A DNA stretch of 64,000 nt from positions 1-64,000 of the forward strand of contig NZ_STGF01000002.1 of NCBI RefSeq assembly GCF_005222705.1, written 5' to 3'. Position 1 is the stretch's first letter. The number at the start of each line of letters is the position of its first letter. This DNA is from Paenibacillus sp. SY21-1 (GTDB lineage Bacteria; Bacillota; Bacilli; Paenibacillales; Paenibacillaceae). A program made the position numbers and the translations under genes. Below the pieces are notes generated by a model. It was not told the DNA's origin and searched no databases. It saw only the letters and a list, made by a program, of their open reading frames with translations. This document shows, piece by piece, positions 52,416-60,913 of the stretch.

Positions 52416-53042
52416 TTAGAAGCTTGCAGCAGCTGTTTTTGCTTGCTCAATGCCGGCTGCGATAAGAGCTTCAGCTTGAGCAGGCAGTTGGTTGTGACCT
52501 TCTACCACTACAAATTCAAAGTTCGTTACACCGAAAAATGCCATAATGTTGCGGACGTAGTTCAGCGACATTTCGGCTGCAGCGGCAGGGCCTTCCGAAT
52601 AGATGCCGCCGCGCGCGTTTATAAGTGCTACTTTTTTGTCCGGAATCAGGCCAACCGGACCATTTTCCGTGTATTTAAAGGTTTTGCCCGCTTGATAGAT
52701 GTAGTCGATGTAGGTGTGCAGCACAGCCGGAATGGTAAGGTTCCAAAGCGGGAAGCCGAATACGACTTTGTCAGCGGCAAGGAATTGATCGATATATTTG
52801 CCGGATACGTCAACCGCCGCTTGCTCGGCTGGCGTCAGCTCATAGCCGCGGGGCGCCTTGAAATTGCCGTTGATCATATCAGCGTTCATATACGGAAGCT
52901 CTTCCTGAAACAGATCCAGCTCGATTACTGTGTCTTGCGGGTTGGATGCCTTATAGCTGTCCAGAAACGCTTGATACAGCTTTACGCTGACTGCCTGCTC
53001 GATGCCTCGGTCATTTGCTTTAACGAATAATACAGTACTCAT
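52416..53042 (-). CDS. azoR: FMN-dependent NADH-azoreductase (quinone reductase)
   Basis: A 208-residue flavodoxin-like oxidoreductase. It reduces azo dyes and, physiologically, quinones by two electrons. FMN-binding loops: ANDRGIEQAVSVKLYQ near residue 9, FPLWNLTIPAVLHTYIDYIYQAGKTF (residues about 96-121) and NARGGIYSEG. GGAGG lies upstream of the ATG. The TACT-N7-AGTA element before it points to control by a YodB/CatR-like (HxlR/DUF24) thiol or quinone sensor. Confidence 0.93.
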   Translation of the reverse strand: MSTVLFVKANDRGIEQAVSVKLYQAFLDSYKASNPQDTVIELDLFQEELPYMNADMINGNFKAPRGYELTPAEQAAVDVSGKYIDQFLAADKVVFGFPLWNLTIPAVLHTYIDYIYQAGKTFKYTENGPVGLIPDKKVALINARGGIYSEGPAAAAEMSLNYVRNIMAFFGVTNFEFVVVEGHNQLPAQAEALIAAGIEQAKTAAASF

Positions 53043-53069
53043 TATTTTCCCTCCAGAATGATTGTTATT

Positions 53070-53084
53070 TACTTTTTGTAAGTA
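53070..53084 (-). promoter_or_regulatory. YodB/CatR-like operator of azoR
   Basis: TACT (53070-53073), seven bases, AGTA (53081-53084). B. subtilis YodB and CatR, which sense quinones and repress azoR1 and catDE, bind TACT-N7-AGTA elements. It lies 28 bp before the azoR start. A closely similar element is at 58855. Confidence 0.5.
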
Positions 53085-53187
53085 CCTTAATTGTATTAAG
53101 TTTTGAGCCTGCTTTCATCAGCATATAGACCGAATATTCGGCAGCAAATGCCGCCTTAGGCGGAGGACCGGTCTTACGTCTAAAGAC

Positions 53188-53868
53188 TTAGACGCCGCCT
53201 GGAGGAGCTTTGCGTGAATGAACGGCGTACAGCGCGGCTTGCGTCCGGTCTGCAACATTCAGCTTGCTTAAAATGCTGCTGACATGCGTTTTTACTGTTT
53301 TTTCGGCGACGACAAGCTCAGCCGCAATTTCTTTGTTGCTCATTCCTCTCGACAGCAGCTCAAGCACCTCCCGCTCGCGCGGCGTCAACGCCTCCAAGGG
53401 GGGAGTCTCCTGCTGATCATTCTGAACGGCCGGCTGCTGGGCGATTTGCGTCGCGCTGCTCCTAATAAGCGCTGCGGCGATATCGGGATGCAGCTGAATA
53501 TTGCCCTTGTACGCGCTGCGGATCGCTTCCGCCAATTGATCCGGCTCCACATCCTTCAGCATGTAGCCCGCCGCTCCGGCCTGGAGCGCGGGCACAATAT
53601 GACTGTGATCGGAGAAGCTGGTGAGCACGACAATTCTGATGCCGGGATAAAGCTCCGCCACAAGTCGGCTTGCCTCGATTCCATCCATCACCGGCATGTT
53701 CAAATCCATAAGGATGACGTCCGGCTGCAGCTGGCCTGCTTTTTCCACAGCCTCTTCCCCGTTCTGGGCTTCGCCCACCAGCTCAAAATCCGGCTGCATG
53801 CTTAAATAAAACGCAATCCCTTTCCGCACAATTTGATGATCGTCCACAAGCATAACTTTTATCTTCAC
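53188..53868 (-). CDS. NarL/LuxR-family response regulator
   Basis: A 226-residue regulator: receiver domain with D55 (VILMDLNMPV), and a LuxR-type helix-turn-helix at the C terminus (LTPREREVLELLSRGMSNKEIAAELVVAEKTVKTHVSSILSKLNV). I prefer the GTG at 53868 (AGAGGAT upstream, family N terminus MKIKVMLVDDH) over an ATG at 53883 that overlaps the kinase stop codon. Resembles LiaR/VraR/DegU-type regulators. Operon with the kinase. Confidence 0.9.
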   Translation of the reverse strand: MKIKVMLVDDHQIVRKGIAFYLSMQPDFELVGEAQNGEEAVEKAGQLQPDVILMDLNMPVMDGIEASRLVAELYPGIRIVVLTSFSDHSHIVPALQAGAAGYMLKDVEPDQLAEAIRSAYKGNIQLHPDIAAALIRSSATQIAQQPAVQNDQQETPPLEALTPREREVLELLSRGMSNKEIAAELVVAEKTVKTHVSSILSKLNVADRTQAALYAVHSRKAPPGGV

Positions 53869-53879
53869 GGCATATCCTC

Positions 53880-55544
53880 TCATTCTTCCTGTTCAGCGAT
53901 CTGCGCCTTTTCCAGGGGGAGCGTCGCTGTGACGACAGTCGGCTTGCCGCCGCCGCTTTCAATCGCGACTTCGCCGCCGAGCGCATGGGCCCGATCGCGC
54001 ATCGACAGCATCCCCATCGTCATCCGTCCTTTCAGCGACGCTTCCTGGAATCCCCTTCCTTTGTCCATCACTTCCAGACTAACGCTAAGTCCCGATTTGA
54101 CGAGACGTATGTATACGGAATCGGTGCCCGCATGCTTGCTTACATTATTAATCGCTTCCTGTCCGATGCGCCAGAGCGCCTCCTCGGTCTGACGGGGCAA
54201 TTCACGCACCCCCTCAGCCTGCTCGTGTACCTGAAGCCCCAAGCTTTCGCCATGCTGCTTCAAAGCGGCCAATAAGCCGCGCTCCAGTCCTGCCGGCCGC
54301 AGCTGCCAGATCAGCTCCCGCATCTCCTTGAGCGTTTCTCTGGCCAGCTGGCTGATCTCCTGCAGCGAGCGCTCGATTAGCGGTTCCTTTCCCGCAAGCG
54401 CAGTCTCGGCTCCACGAGCCATAAAGCTGAGCGAGAACATTTTCTGCACGACCGAGTCATGCAGATCAAGCGCCATGCGGTTGCGTTCCTCCAGCCTGGC
54501 CAGCTCGCGCTGCTGCTCATAGACGCGCAAATTTTCCACGCACAACGTAAAATGATTGCCTAACGCATATAAAAAATCCTCATGATACGTATCAAATTCC
54601 CCGCTCGTTTGACTGCTTACAAGCAGAACGCCGATCGGACAGCCGCGGTTGCGCAGCGGTATGGCCGCGGCAGCCGCAAAGGGCGGGATGCCGATGGGAG
54701 CAAGCGAAGGGTACTGGCTTGCCCCGTGACCGGCCGTATATTCAGAGATTAGCGCCAGCTTCCCTTCCCGAAAAGCGGAGCCGACCGGGCCGGCATGCTC
54801 CAGGCTCAGCGGACGCCATTCCGCGTGCGACTCCCCGTTGGTATAGAGCGCTCGCAGCGACAGATCGCGCTGCTCCTGAATAAACAGGGACACATGCGGC
54901 CATCCGAACGCGTCGCCGATATATTGCACCGCCGATTGAGGCAGCTTGCGGACATCCTGAATCGTGTTCATTTGCTGAATGACGTCGTTCAGCTTCGCAT
55001 ACAGCGCTGCATGGCGCTCCTGCGCCTGGTACAGCTTGATTCGTTTAATCGCGGTTCCGATCTGGTAAGCAACGGCTTGCAGCAGTTCAAGCTCCTCGTC
55101 GGTGAAGCGCTCTCGTCCCGCCTCCGCTACGTTCAGCAGCCCAAAGCGGTCGTCGCCGGCTTGCAGCGGTACGGTTGCATGATGGGATATCCCCTCCGTA
55201 TCCCCAAGCTGATGGCTAATGGCATAGGAAATACGGGAGCATTCAATTATATTGACGGCGCGGTTTAATTTATCCTGCCTGAAGCTTTCCATGCACCAGC
55301 ATTCCGAGCCGCGCATGACCGCCCGATCATGAGCCTCTAGCGCAGCAGGAAGGCTGCAAGCCGCCTTGCACGGCTCCCCGTCCGTACCGTCCAGCATAAA
55401 AATCCAGCCAGTCGTAAAACCGGTTACGTCCAGCAGCTTCTGCAGCACATCGTTCAGCATCTGATTCATATCGTTTGTGCTGTTAAGCATTTCGGCAATT
55501 TCTTTGAGCGCAGCAAGTTCATAAGGCCGGATTTCCCGCGACAT
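53880..55544 (-). CDS. GAF-domain sensor histidine kinase (HisKA_3 type)
   Basis: A 554-residue soluble kinase without membrane helices: two GAF domains (about residues 25-170 and 185-340), a coiled linker, phosphorylated H362 (MALDLHDSVVQKMFSL) and a HATPase end (EEALWRIGQEAINNVSKHAG, GRGFQEASLKGRMTMGMLSMRDRA). Cysteines in SECWCMES of GAF1 may hold a cofactor or sense redox, but this is a guess. The ATG at 55544 follows AAGGTGG. It precedes its regulator by 11 bases. Confidence 0.88.
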   Translation of the reverse strand: MSREIRPYELAALKEIAEMLNSTNDMNQMLNDVLQKLLDVTGFTTGWIFMLDGTDGEPCKAACSLPAALEAHDRAVMRGSECWCMESFRQDKLNRAVNIIECSRISYAISHQLGDTEGISHHATVPLQAGDDRFGLLNVAEAGRERFTDEELELLQAVAYQIGTAIKRIKLYQAQERHAALYAKLNDVIQQMNTIQDVRKLPQSAVQYIGDAFGWPHVSLFIQEQRDLSLRALYTNGESHAEWRPLSLEHAGPVGSAFREGKLALISEYTAGHGASQYPSLAPIGIPPFAAAAAIPLRNRGCPIGVLLVSSQTSGEFDTYHEDFLYALGNHFTLCVENLRVYEQQRELARLEERNRMALDLHDSVVQKMFSLSFMARGAETALAGKEPLIERSLQEISQLARETLKEMRELIWQLRPAGLERGLLAALKQHGESLGLQVHEQAEGVRELPRQTEEALWRIGQEAINNVSKHAGTDSVYIRLVKSGLSVSLEVMDKGRGFQEASLKGRMTMGMLSMRDRAHALGGEVAIESGGGKPTVVTATLPLEKAQIAEQEE

Positions 55545-55595
55545 AGCGATACCACCTTCAACTGGACTAAAATAGGCAGGAGCGACAGTTAACAA

Positions 55596-55624
55596 TTGTT
55601 CTAGGCAGTCAGGTTTGTTATGAT
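55596..55624 (+). promoter_or_regulatory. Promoter of the PRPP synthetase paralogue
   Basis: TTGTTC (55596-55601), 17 bp, TATGAT (55619-55624). A ten-base palindrome AACAATTGTT (55591-55600) overlaps the -35 box in the region shared with the divergent kinase operon. Confidence 0.5.
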
Positions 55625-55660
55625 GATGTAAAGCAGTGAGCGCATATACAGGAGGCTATC

Positions 55661-56605
55661 ATGCAAAAGGTCAAAATTTTCTCAGGTTCATCCAATATAC
55701 GGCTTGCCCAGCAGCTTTGCAAGCAGCTTGAGCAGCCGCTCGGCGACGTTGCCATTTCCCGTCAGCAAAGCGGCGAAATTCATGTTTCCTACCAGGAAAC
55801 GATTCGCAATTGCGACGTTTTTATCGTGCAGTCGTTATCTTATCCCGTCAACGAGCACTTAATCGAGCTGCTGGTCATGATCGATGCCGCCAAACGGGCT
55901 TCGGCACGGACGATCAACATCGTCATGCCGTATTACGGCTACGCGCGTCAGGAGCGGAAATCGGCGCCGCGCGAGCCTATTTCGGCCAAAATGGTAGCGG
56001 ATGTGCTTACGACAGTGGGAGCCAATCGAATCATAACGGTTGATCTTCATGCGGACCCGATCCAGGGCTTTTTTGAAATTCCCGTCGATCATTTAACAGC
56101 TCTCAAACTTATTATCGACTATTTGAAAAACAAAAACATTAAAAATCCGGTAGTCGTATCCCCTGACGCCGGGCGTGCGACTACCGCAGAAAAGCTGGCG
56201 GGCTGGCTCGATTGTCCGTTCGCCATTATGATTAAAAACCGCCCCGCTCACAACCAGTCGGAAATTACGCATATTATCGGAGAGGTCGAGGGGATGACGC
56301 CGATTATTATCGAGGACTTGATCGACACGGGCAGCACGATTGTCAATGTCGTGGAAGCTTTGAACAAGCGCGGGGCAGAGGACGCCTACATATGCGCCAC
56401 GCACGGCCTGTTTTCCGGCAATGCGCTGGAGAAGCTCAACCACCCTAACATACGCGAGGTCGTCATCACCGATACGATTGCGCTCGACGATAACAGTCCG
56501 GACAAGTTCATTGTCCTGCCAATGGCTCCGCTTATCGGAACTGCCATTCGCATCATCAGCCAAGGCGGCTCCTTGGACAATCTGTTTCTGAGCAACGCCA
56601 AATAA
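55661..56605 (+). CDS. prs: Ribose-phosphate pyrophosphokinase (divergent paralogue)
   Basis: A 314-residue enzyme making PRPP from ribose 5-phosphate and ATP. Conserved: MPYYGYARQERK, DLHADPIQGFF (catalytic His) and the catalytic K and R in IKNRP. Differences from the housekeeping enzyme are in key loops: the region usually reading SPDHGGVTRA is SPDAGRATTA, and the PRPP-binding loop usually DTAGT is DTGST. Thus probably an accessory isoform with altered regulation. The housekeeping prs normally sits beside glmU, which is not here. Start after AGGAGG; divergent from the GAF kinase operon. Confidence 0.83.
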   Translation: MQKVKIFSGSSNIRLAQQLCKQLEQPLGDVAISRQQSGEIHVSYQETIRNCDVFIVQSLSYPVNEHLIELLVMIDAAKRASARTINIVMPYYGYARQERKSAPREPISAKMVADVLTTVGANRIITVDLHADPIQGFFEIPVDHLTALKLIIDYLKNKNIKNPVVVSPDAGRATTAEKLAGWLDCPFAIMIKNRPAHNQSEITHIIGEVEGMTPIIIEDLIDTGSTIVNVVEALNKRGAEDAYICATHGLFSGNALEKLNHPNIREVVITDTIALDDNSPDKFIVLPMAPLIGTAIRIISQGGSLDNLFLSNAK

Positions 56606-56671
56606 GACAGCTGCTGTACAGCGCAAGCTGAATATACAAGCCTCGTTCATTAATTGGGAAAACGGTAAAGC

Positions 56672-56721
56672 AAAAGCGCAAATTCCACAGGCAGACGCAG
56701 CCCGGAACTTGCGCTTTTTTT
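56672..56721 (+). terminator. Terminator of prs
   Basis: AAAAGCGCAA (56672-56681) pairs with TTGCGCTTTT, followed by TTT (56709-56721). Confidence 0.75.
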
Positions 56722-56748
56722 GCGCCGCTTTGTTGGCCAGCACGAAAG

Positions 56749-57510
56749 TCATCCCTTTTTGCCAAGAAAATAAAGTCGCTGCCGTTGGGTCTGAGCCGCC
56801 GCGTATGCTTCCGCTATCCCGTGCATGCGCACCTGCTCCTTGCTCACCCGCCGATAGGCAAGCTCGCTCTCTACAGGTCCGGTAAAAGGATACGGCGTCA
56901 GCTCGATACTCTCCTCATCCGCCCATTCGGCGATCAGCCTTGTTTGGCCGGAGCGGTCGAACCAGTAGGCAAAGCCGTCGGCAAACCACTCATAATGCGC
57001 TCTAGGCGTGCCGGGAGGCTCCATGCAGACGAACAGGGACAGCTCATCGCACAAAAACAGCGCCTTCGCGTGCTGCTGCAGCAGCTTCACATCGACACTC
57101 AGCCGCTTGATAATGTCGCTCTGGCGGGCAAATTCCCGCTCCACGAAAGCGATCGTATCCTCGTTGCGGAAGCGCTCAGCCAGTGCCGTATACAAGATGC
57201 TGCCAAGCAGCGCCGCATATGCTGACTTGCGCTCCAGCCTGTCCAAGGCAAGCGAATAGAAAGTAAACCGGATGTTGCCCGGATAGTCCCGAAACGAAAA
57301 GGGGCTGCCGGCCGCATCGTTCCAGAGCGGAATCCGGTCCAGCTCGAGCCAGCTATGATCATGCTCGTATGCGCCGAGTATCAATTCTTCCGTTCGGGCA
57401 TTGCCGATAAACAGCGACCCGTTCCAGGCTTTCATCAAATCTCCTGAAATTCGCGCATGATCCTTCTGGGCAATCAACACATAAGCGTCATCCGTTTCAT
57501 AGACGATCAT
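56749..57510 (-). CDS. DUF3891-family protein
   Basis: A 253-residue soluble protein of the uncharacterised DUF3891 family, recognised by LIAQKDHARISGDLMKAWNG at the start and AYEHDHSWLELDRIPLWN in the middle, where conserved His and Asp residues suggest a metal site. No signal peptide. Single gene, convergent with prs. Function unknown. Confidence 0.75.
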   Translation of the reverse strand: MIVYETDDAYVLIAQKDHARISGDLMKAWNGSLFIGNARTEELILGAYEHDHSWLELDRIPLWNDAAGSPFSFRDYPGNIRFTFYSLALDRLERKSAYAALLGSILYTALAERFRNEDTIAFVEREFARQSDIIKRLSVDVKLLQQHAKALFLCDELSLFVCMEPPGTPRAHYEWFADGFAYWFDRSGQTRLIAEWADEESIELTPYPFTGPVESELAYRRVSKEQVRMHGIAEAYAAAQTQRQRLYFLGKKG

Positions 57511-57680
57511 CGAAGCTCTCTCCCTCCATGCGCCGCTCCTGCAAGCGGGTTCATTCGACTATTGTACCATAAAAAGGGCATGTACTCTAAGTCCAATACA
57601 CATTTTGGGCTAGCCTCAAACCGTTTCTCCCCAATCATTTCCTCGAGTCTTGATTCCCGCTCTCCGCCTCTGGTAAGCGT

Positions 57681-58772
57681 TTAGAGTACGGAGGCTACGG
57701 CGGCGGCGCGTTTATTGCGGATTGCGGCTCTTACCGCAGGGGCAACCTTGACAGCCAGCAGCTCGATGGCGGACGCAACACGTTCATAGGGAACGGCGCC
57801 AATATCGAATTGGGCCATAAACCTCGTGTGGCCGAACCATTCATGCTGCTCCAAAATTTTCTCCGTTACCTCCTCCGGGCTCCCCACCATCAGCGCGGCG
57901 CCGGGAAGCGCAAGCTGCCCGAACCGCTCGCGCGATAGGTGGCCGCCGCCCATAAAGGCCGAAACGTAGCTGGCATAATGAGGATAAAATTGCTCGCGCG
58001 CAGCCTGCGAGGTCGACGCAATAAAGCCATGGCTTGTAATAGCTACCTTATGCTCGCTAGCTTGCTTCCCGGCTGCGAGCGCAGCCGTCTTGTAGGCCTC
58101 AACGAGCGGCTTGCAGTCTTCAGGCTGGCCGCCAAGTATGGCCAGCGCCATGCCGTCCCCAAGCGTACCTGCAAGCGCGGCGCTGCTCAGCGTCCCGCCC
58201 ACGCCGATCCATACCGGAAGCTTGCTTTGCGCAGGACGCGGAGCAATTTCGGCATCCACGAGCGGCGACCTCATCCGTCCGCTCCAGGATAAGCGCTCAT
58301 GGGCATTCAGCTCCAGCAGCAATTGCAGCTTTTCCTGGAAAAGCTCTCTGTAATCGGCAAGATCGTAGCCGAAAAGCGGGAAGGATTCGGTATAAGCGCC
58401 CCGGCCTGCAATCATTTCCGCCCGCCCGTCCGAAAGCAGGTCCAGCGTCGCAAAGTCTTCGAATACGCGCACCGGATCAGAGGTGCCGAGCACGGTCGTA
58501 GCGCTCGTCAACCGTATGCGCTTGGTGACGGAAGCGATAGCGGCCAGCACGACCGCCGGCGATGTGGCAGCAAAGTCCAGGCGGTGATGCTCGCCGACGC
58601 CAAATACGTCCAGTCCGGATTCGTCCGCCAGCTGTGCGGCCGCCATGATCTCCTTCATCTTTTGGCCTGCCGGAACCGCTTTTCCCGTTGTCGGGTCGAT
58701 GCTTAAATCCCCCAGCGTATAGATTCCAAATTCAAATTCCGGCACTGCTGCCTGCTGCCCATCGTTTACCAT
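57681..58772 (-). CDS. LLM-class flavin-dependent oxidoreductase (luciferase-like)
   Basis: A 363-residue bacterial-luciferase-like monooxygenase. Motifs: EFGIYTLGDLSIDP at the start, GEHHRLDFAATSPAVVLAAIAS (residues about 60-80) and ATTVLGTSDPVRVFEDFATLDLLSDGRAEMIAGRG, typical for the group that uses FMNH2 or F420. It needs a separate flavin reductase. The strong promoter with a TACT-N7-AGTT element suggests induction by electrophiles, parallel to azoR. Substrate unknown. Confidence 0.88.
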   Translation of the reverse strand: MVNDGQQAAVPEFEFGIYTLGDLSIDPTTGKAVPAGQKMKEIMAAAQLADESGLDVFGVGEHHRLDFAATSPAVVLAAIASVTKRIRLTSATTVLGTSDPVRVFEDFATLDLLSDGRAEMIAGRGAYTESFPLFGYDLADYRELFQEKLQLLLELNAHERLSWSGRMRSPLVDAEIAPRPAQSKLPVWIGVGGTLSSAALAGTLGDGMALAILGGQPEDCKPLVEAYKTAALAAGKQASEHKVAITSHGFIASTSQAAREQFYPHYASYVSAFMGGGHLSRERFGQLALPGAALMVGSPEEVTEKILEQHEWFGHTRFMAQFDIGAVPYERVASAIELLAVKVAPAVRAAIRNKRAAAVASVL

Positions 58773-58854
58773 CTTGCTTCCTCCCGTTGCCTATGCCGCA
58801 GATTGATCGTTGTCCGTACCCGGCCGCATATGCTTCAATCTTATAATAGTTAGT

Positions 58855-58898
58855 TACTTATAGTAAGTTATATTATATAAGTTATTGAGAAATGTCAA
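58855..58898 (-). promoter_or_regulatory. Promoter and YodB-like operator of the LLM gene
   Basis: Minus-strand TTGACA (58898-58893), 17 bp, TAATAT (58875-58870). TACT-N7-AGTT (58855-58869), within the longer dyad TTACT / AGTAA, follows immediately and would cover the start point. Confidence 0.55.
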
Positions 58899-58917
58899 TC
58901 TTGATCCGCCTGGAGTA

Positions 58918-58959
58918 TAAAAAAACAGGGAGCGCGGCGCTTATGTCCGCAACTCCCTG
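58918..58959 (-). terminator. Terminator of the chemotaxis operon
   Basis: CAGGGAG (58926-58932) and CTCCCTG (58953-58959) with an inner GC stem, followed by TTTTTTT on the minus strand; 36 bp past the cheB stop codon. Confidence 0.75.
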
Positions 58960-58995
58960 AAAGCTCCAACCAGCACTCGGCTTCGCGCCGCATCC

Positions 58996-60015
58996 TTACA
59001 GCATAGACAGCAGCATTCGCGGCATGTCCTGCAAACTCGCCTGCTTCTCGACGGCGCCCAGCTCAAAGGCTACCTTGGGCATCCCGTATACGACAGAAGA
59101 TTTTTCATTCTGGCCGATCGTTCTGGCGCCTTTGCGCCTTAGGGCCAGCAGGCCCCTCGCCCCGTCATAGCCCATGCCGGTCAAAATAATGCCGATTGCC
59201 TGTGTGCCGGCTTCTTTGGCCGCTGACTCAAAAAGCACGTCGACGGAAGGGCAGTGCCCGTTTATCCGCTCGCCAGGCAAACATTCTACCCGAAATCTGC
59301 CACCGACCTTTTTAAGCCGGACATGCTTGTCGCCAGGGGCGATGAGCACTTTGCCCTTGTCTACATAGTCGCCCGATTCCGCTTCCTTGACCTGGAACTT
59401 GGTCGTTGCGTTTAGCCTTGCCGCATACATGCGGGAAAATTCGGCCGGAATGTGCTGAACGATAACAAAACCCGGCATTTGCTCCGGCAATGAGCTAAGC
59501 AGCTGAAAAATCGCTTCGGTGCCTCCCGTAGAGGCCCCAACCACAATCAATTTATCGCTGGGCTTGACCGCCGCCTGATTCAATTGCTCTCCGGGAAGCG
59601 CATGGGCCGGATGCGCGACTCTTGCCTGGGCTGCAGCCTTAACCTTGGAAATCAACAATCGGATAAACTGCTCCACATCATGGACCCGTCCCATATTGGG
59701 CTTTTCGACAAAATCGACCGCACCGGCCCGCATGGCATCGAGCACCGCTTCGCTGATCGTGCTGACGACCACGACGGGAATGGCATGCTGGGGCAGCAAT
59801 CTGCGTAAAAATTCAATCCCGTTCATTCTCGGCATTTCAATATCGCAGGTCATGACATCGGGCTCGAACCGCAGAATTTGATCGCGCGCCTCGAACGGGT
59901 CCCCTGCCAAGGCTACGACCTCGATCACCGGATCGGTGGAAAGGCTTCTGCGTATGAATTCCCGAAACAGGAGCGAGTCGTCCACGACCAGCACTTTTAT
60001 TTTTTTGGCGTTCAA
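58996..60015 (-). CDS. cheB: Chemotaxis protein-glutamate methylesterase CheB
   Basis: A 339-residue adaptation enzyme that removes methyl groups (and deamidates glutamines) on chemoreceptors. N-terminal receiver with D58 (MTCDIEMPRM), C-terminal hydrolase with S162 (VGASTGG), H in VQHIPAEFS and D in LTGMGYDGA. The start is a TTG with AAAGGATG upstream. Last gene of the che block; phosphorylated by CheA. Confidence 0.93.
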   Translation of the reverse strand: MNAKKIKVLVVDDSLLFREFIRRSLSTDPVIEVVALAGDPFEARDQILRFEPDVMTCDIEMPRMNGIEFLRRLLPQHAIPVVVVSTISEAVLDAMRAGAVDFVEKPNMGRVHDVEQFIRLLISKVKAAAQARVAHPAHALPGEQLNQAAVKPSDKLIVVGASTGGTEAIFQLLSSLPEQMPGFVIVQHIPAEFSRMYAARLNATTKFQVKEAESGDYVDKGKVLIAPGDKHVRLKKVGGRFRVECLPGERINGHCPSVDVLFESAAKEAGTQAIGIILTGMGYDGARGLLALRRKGARTIGQNEKSSVVYGMPKVAFELGAVEKQASLQDMPRMLLSML

Positions 60016-60041
60016 AGCTTGTTCATCCTTTATGTGCGGAA

Positions 60042-60857
60042 TTATCCTTTTCTGTAGACGGCGGGCATGACATAATGAAAAGCGGTGGAATGCCGCACAA
60101 TCGACTCCGAATGTCCAATAAACAAGTAGCCGCCCGGCTCCAGAAAATCGTAAAACTTTTTCACCAGCGCCTCGCGCGTTCTGGCGTCAAAATAAATCAT
60201 GACATTGCGGCAAAAAATGCTGTGGAATTTTCGTTTAAACGGAAATTGGGCATCCATGAGATTAAACTTTCGAAAAATAACCTCTTGTCTCAGCTGCGGC
60301 GCTACCGTATACCGGCTGGCATCAACGCGGTTGAAATATTTCAGCCGCCAGGTTTTGGGAAGCAAGTCCACCTGTTCGCTATCATACACGCCCGCCTTTG
60401 CCAGCGCAAGCGCCTGGCCCGAAATATCGGTCGCCAGCAGCTGCGCGTTCCAGTTCATCTTTTCATTGCCCAGAAACTCGTCCACGATCATCGCAAGCGT
60501 ATACGGCTCCTCCCCCGAAGAGCAGCCTGCGCTCCATATTCTCAAATCGCCATCCGAAATCGTCCGTTTCAAATAAGGCAGCACGTTCGTCTGAAAAAAA
60601 TCAAAGTGACCGGACTCTCTCATAAAAAACGTATGATTGGTGGAAACTTTATTGATCAGCGTGCTCATCGCCTCGCCGCTCCGCTCGGTTTTCAAATACT
60701 CCAGGTAATCCGAGAAATTGTCATAGCCCAGCTGCTGGAGCACCTGCTGCAACCTGCCGGACAGAAGCGACTGCTTCTCGGCTTTCAGCTGAATCCCGTA
60801 ATTGCGTTTAATATAGCCCGCCAGCAAAGTAAATTCATGTTCCGTCATCGCAATCAT
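60042..60857 (-). CDS. cheR: Chemotaxis protein methyltransferase CheR
   Basis: A 271-residue SAM-dependent methyltransferase acting on receptor glutamates. N-terminal helical CheR domain (TEHEFTLLAGYIKRNYGIQLKAEKQSLLSGRL), then the SAM-binding domain with TFFMRESGHFDFF, IWSAGCSSGEEPYTLAM and IFCRNVMIYFD. The ribosome site before the ATG is weak. Lies between the chemoreceptor gene and cheB on the same strand. Confidence 0.94.
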   Translation of the reverse strand: MIAMTEHEFTLLAGYIKRNYGIQLKAEKQSLLSGRLQQVLQQLGYDNFSDYLEYLKTERSGEAMSTLINKVSTNHTFFMRESGHFDFFQTNVLPYLKRTISDGDLRIWSAGCSSGEEPYTLAMIVDEFLGNEKMNWNAQLLATDISGQALALAKAGVYDSEQVDLLPKTWRLKYFNRVDASRYTVAPQLRQEVIFRKFNLMDAQFPFKRKFHSIFCRNVMIYFDARTREALVKKFYDFLEPGGYLFIGHSESIVRHSTAFHYVMPAVYRKG

Positions 60858-60913
60858 CTATGCACCGCCGACCTGCAAGAAGAGGAGAGCCCTTTAGACT
60901 CTCCCTTGCTTGA

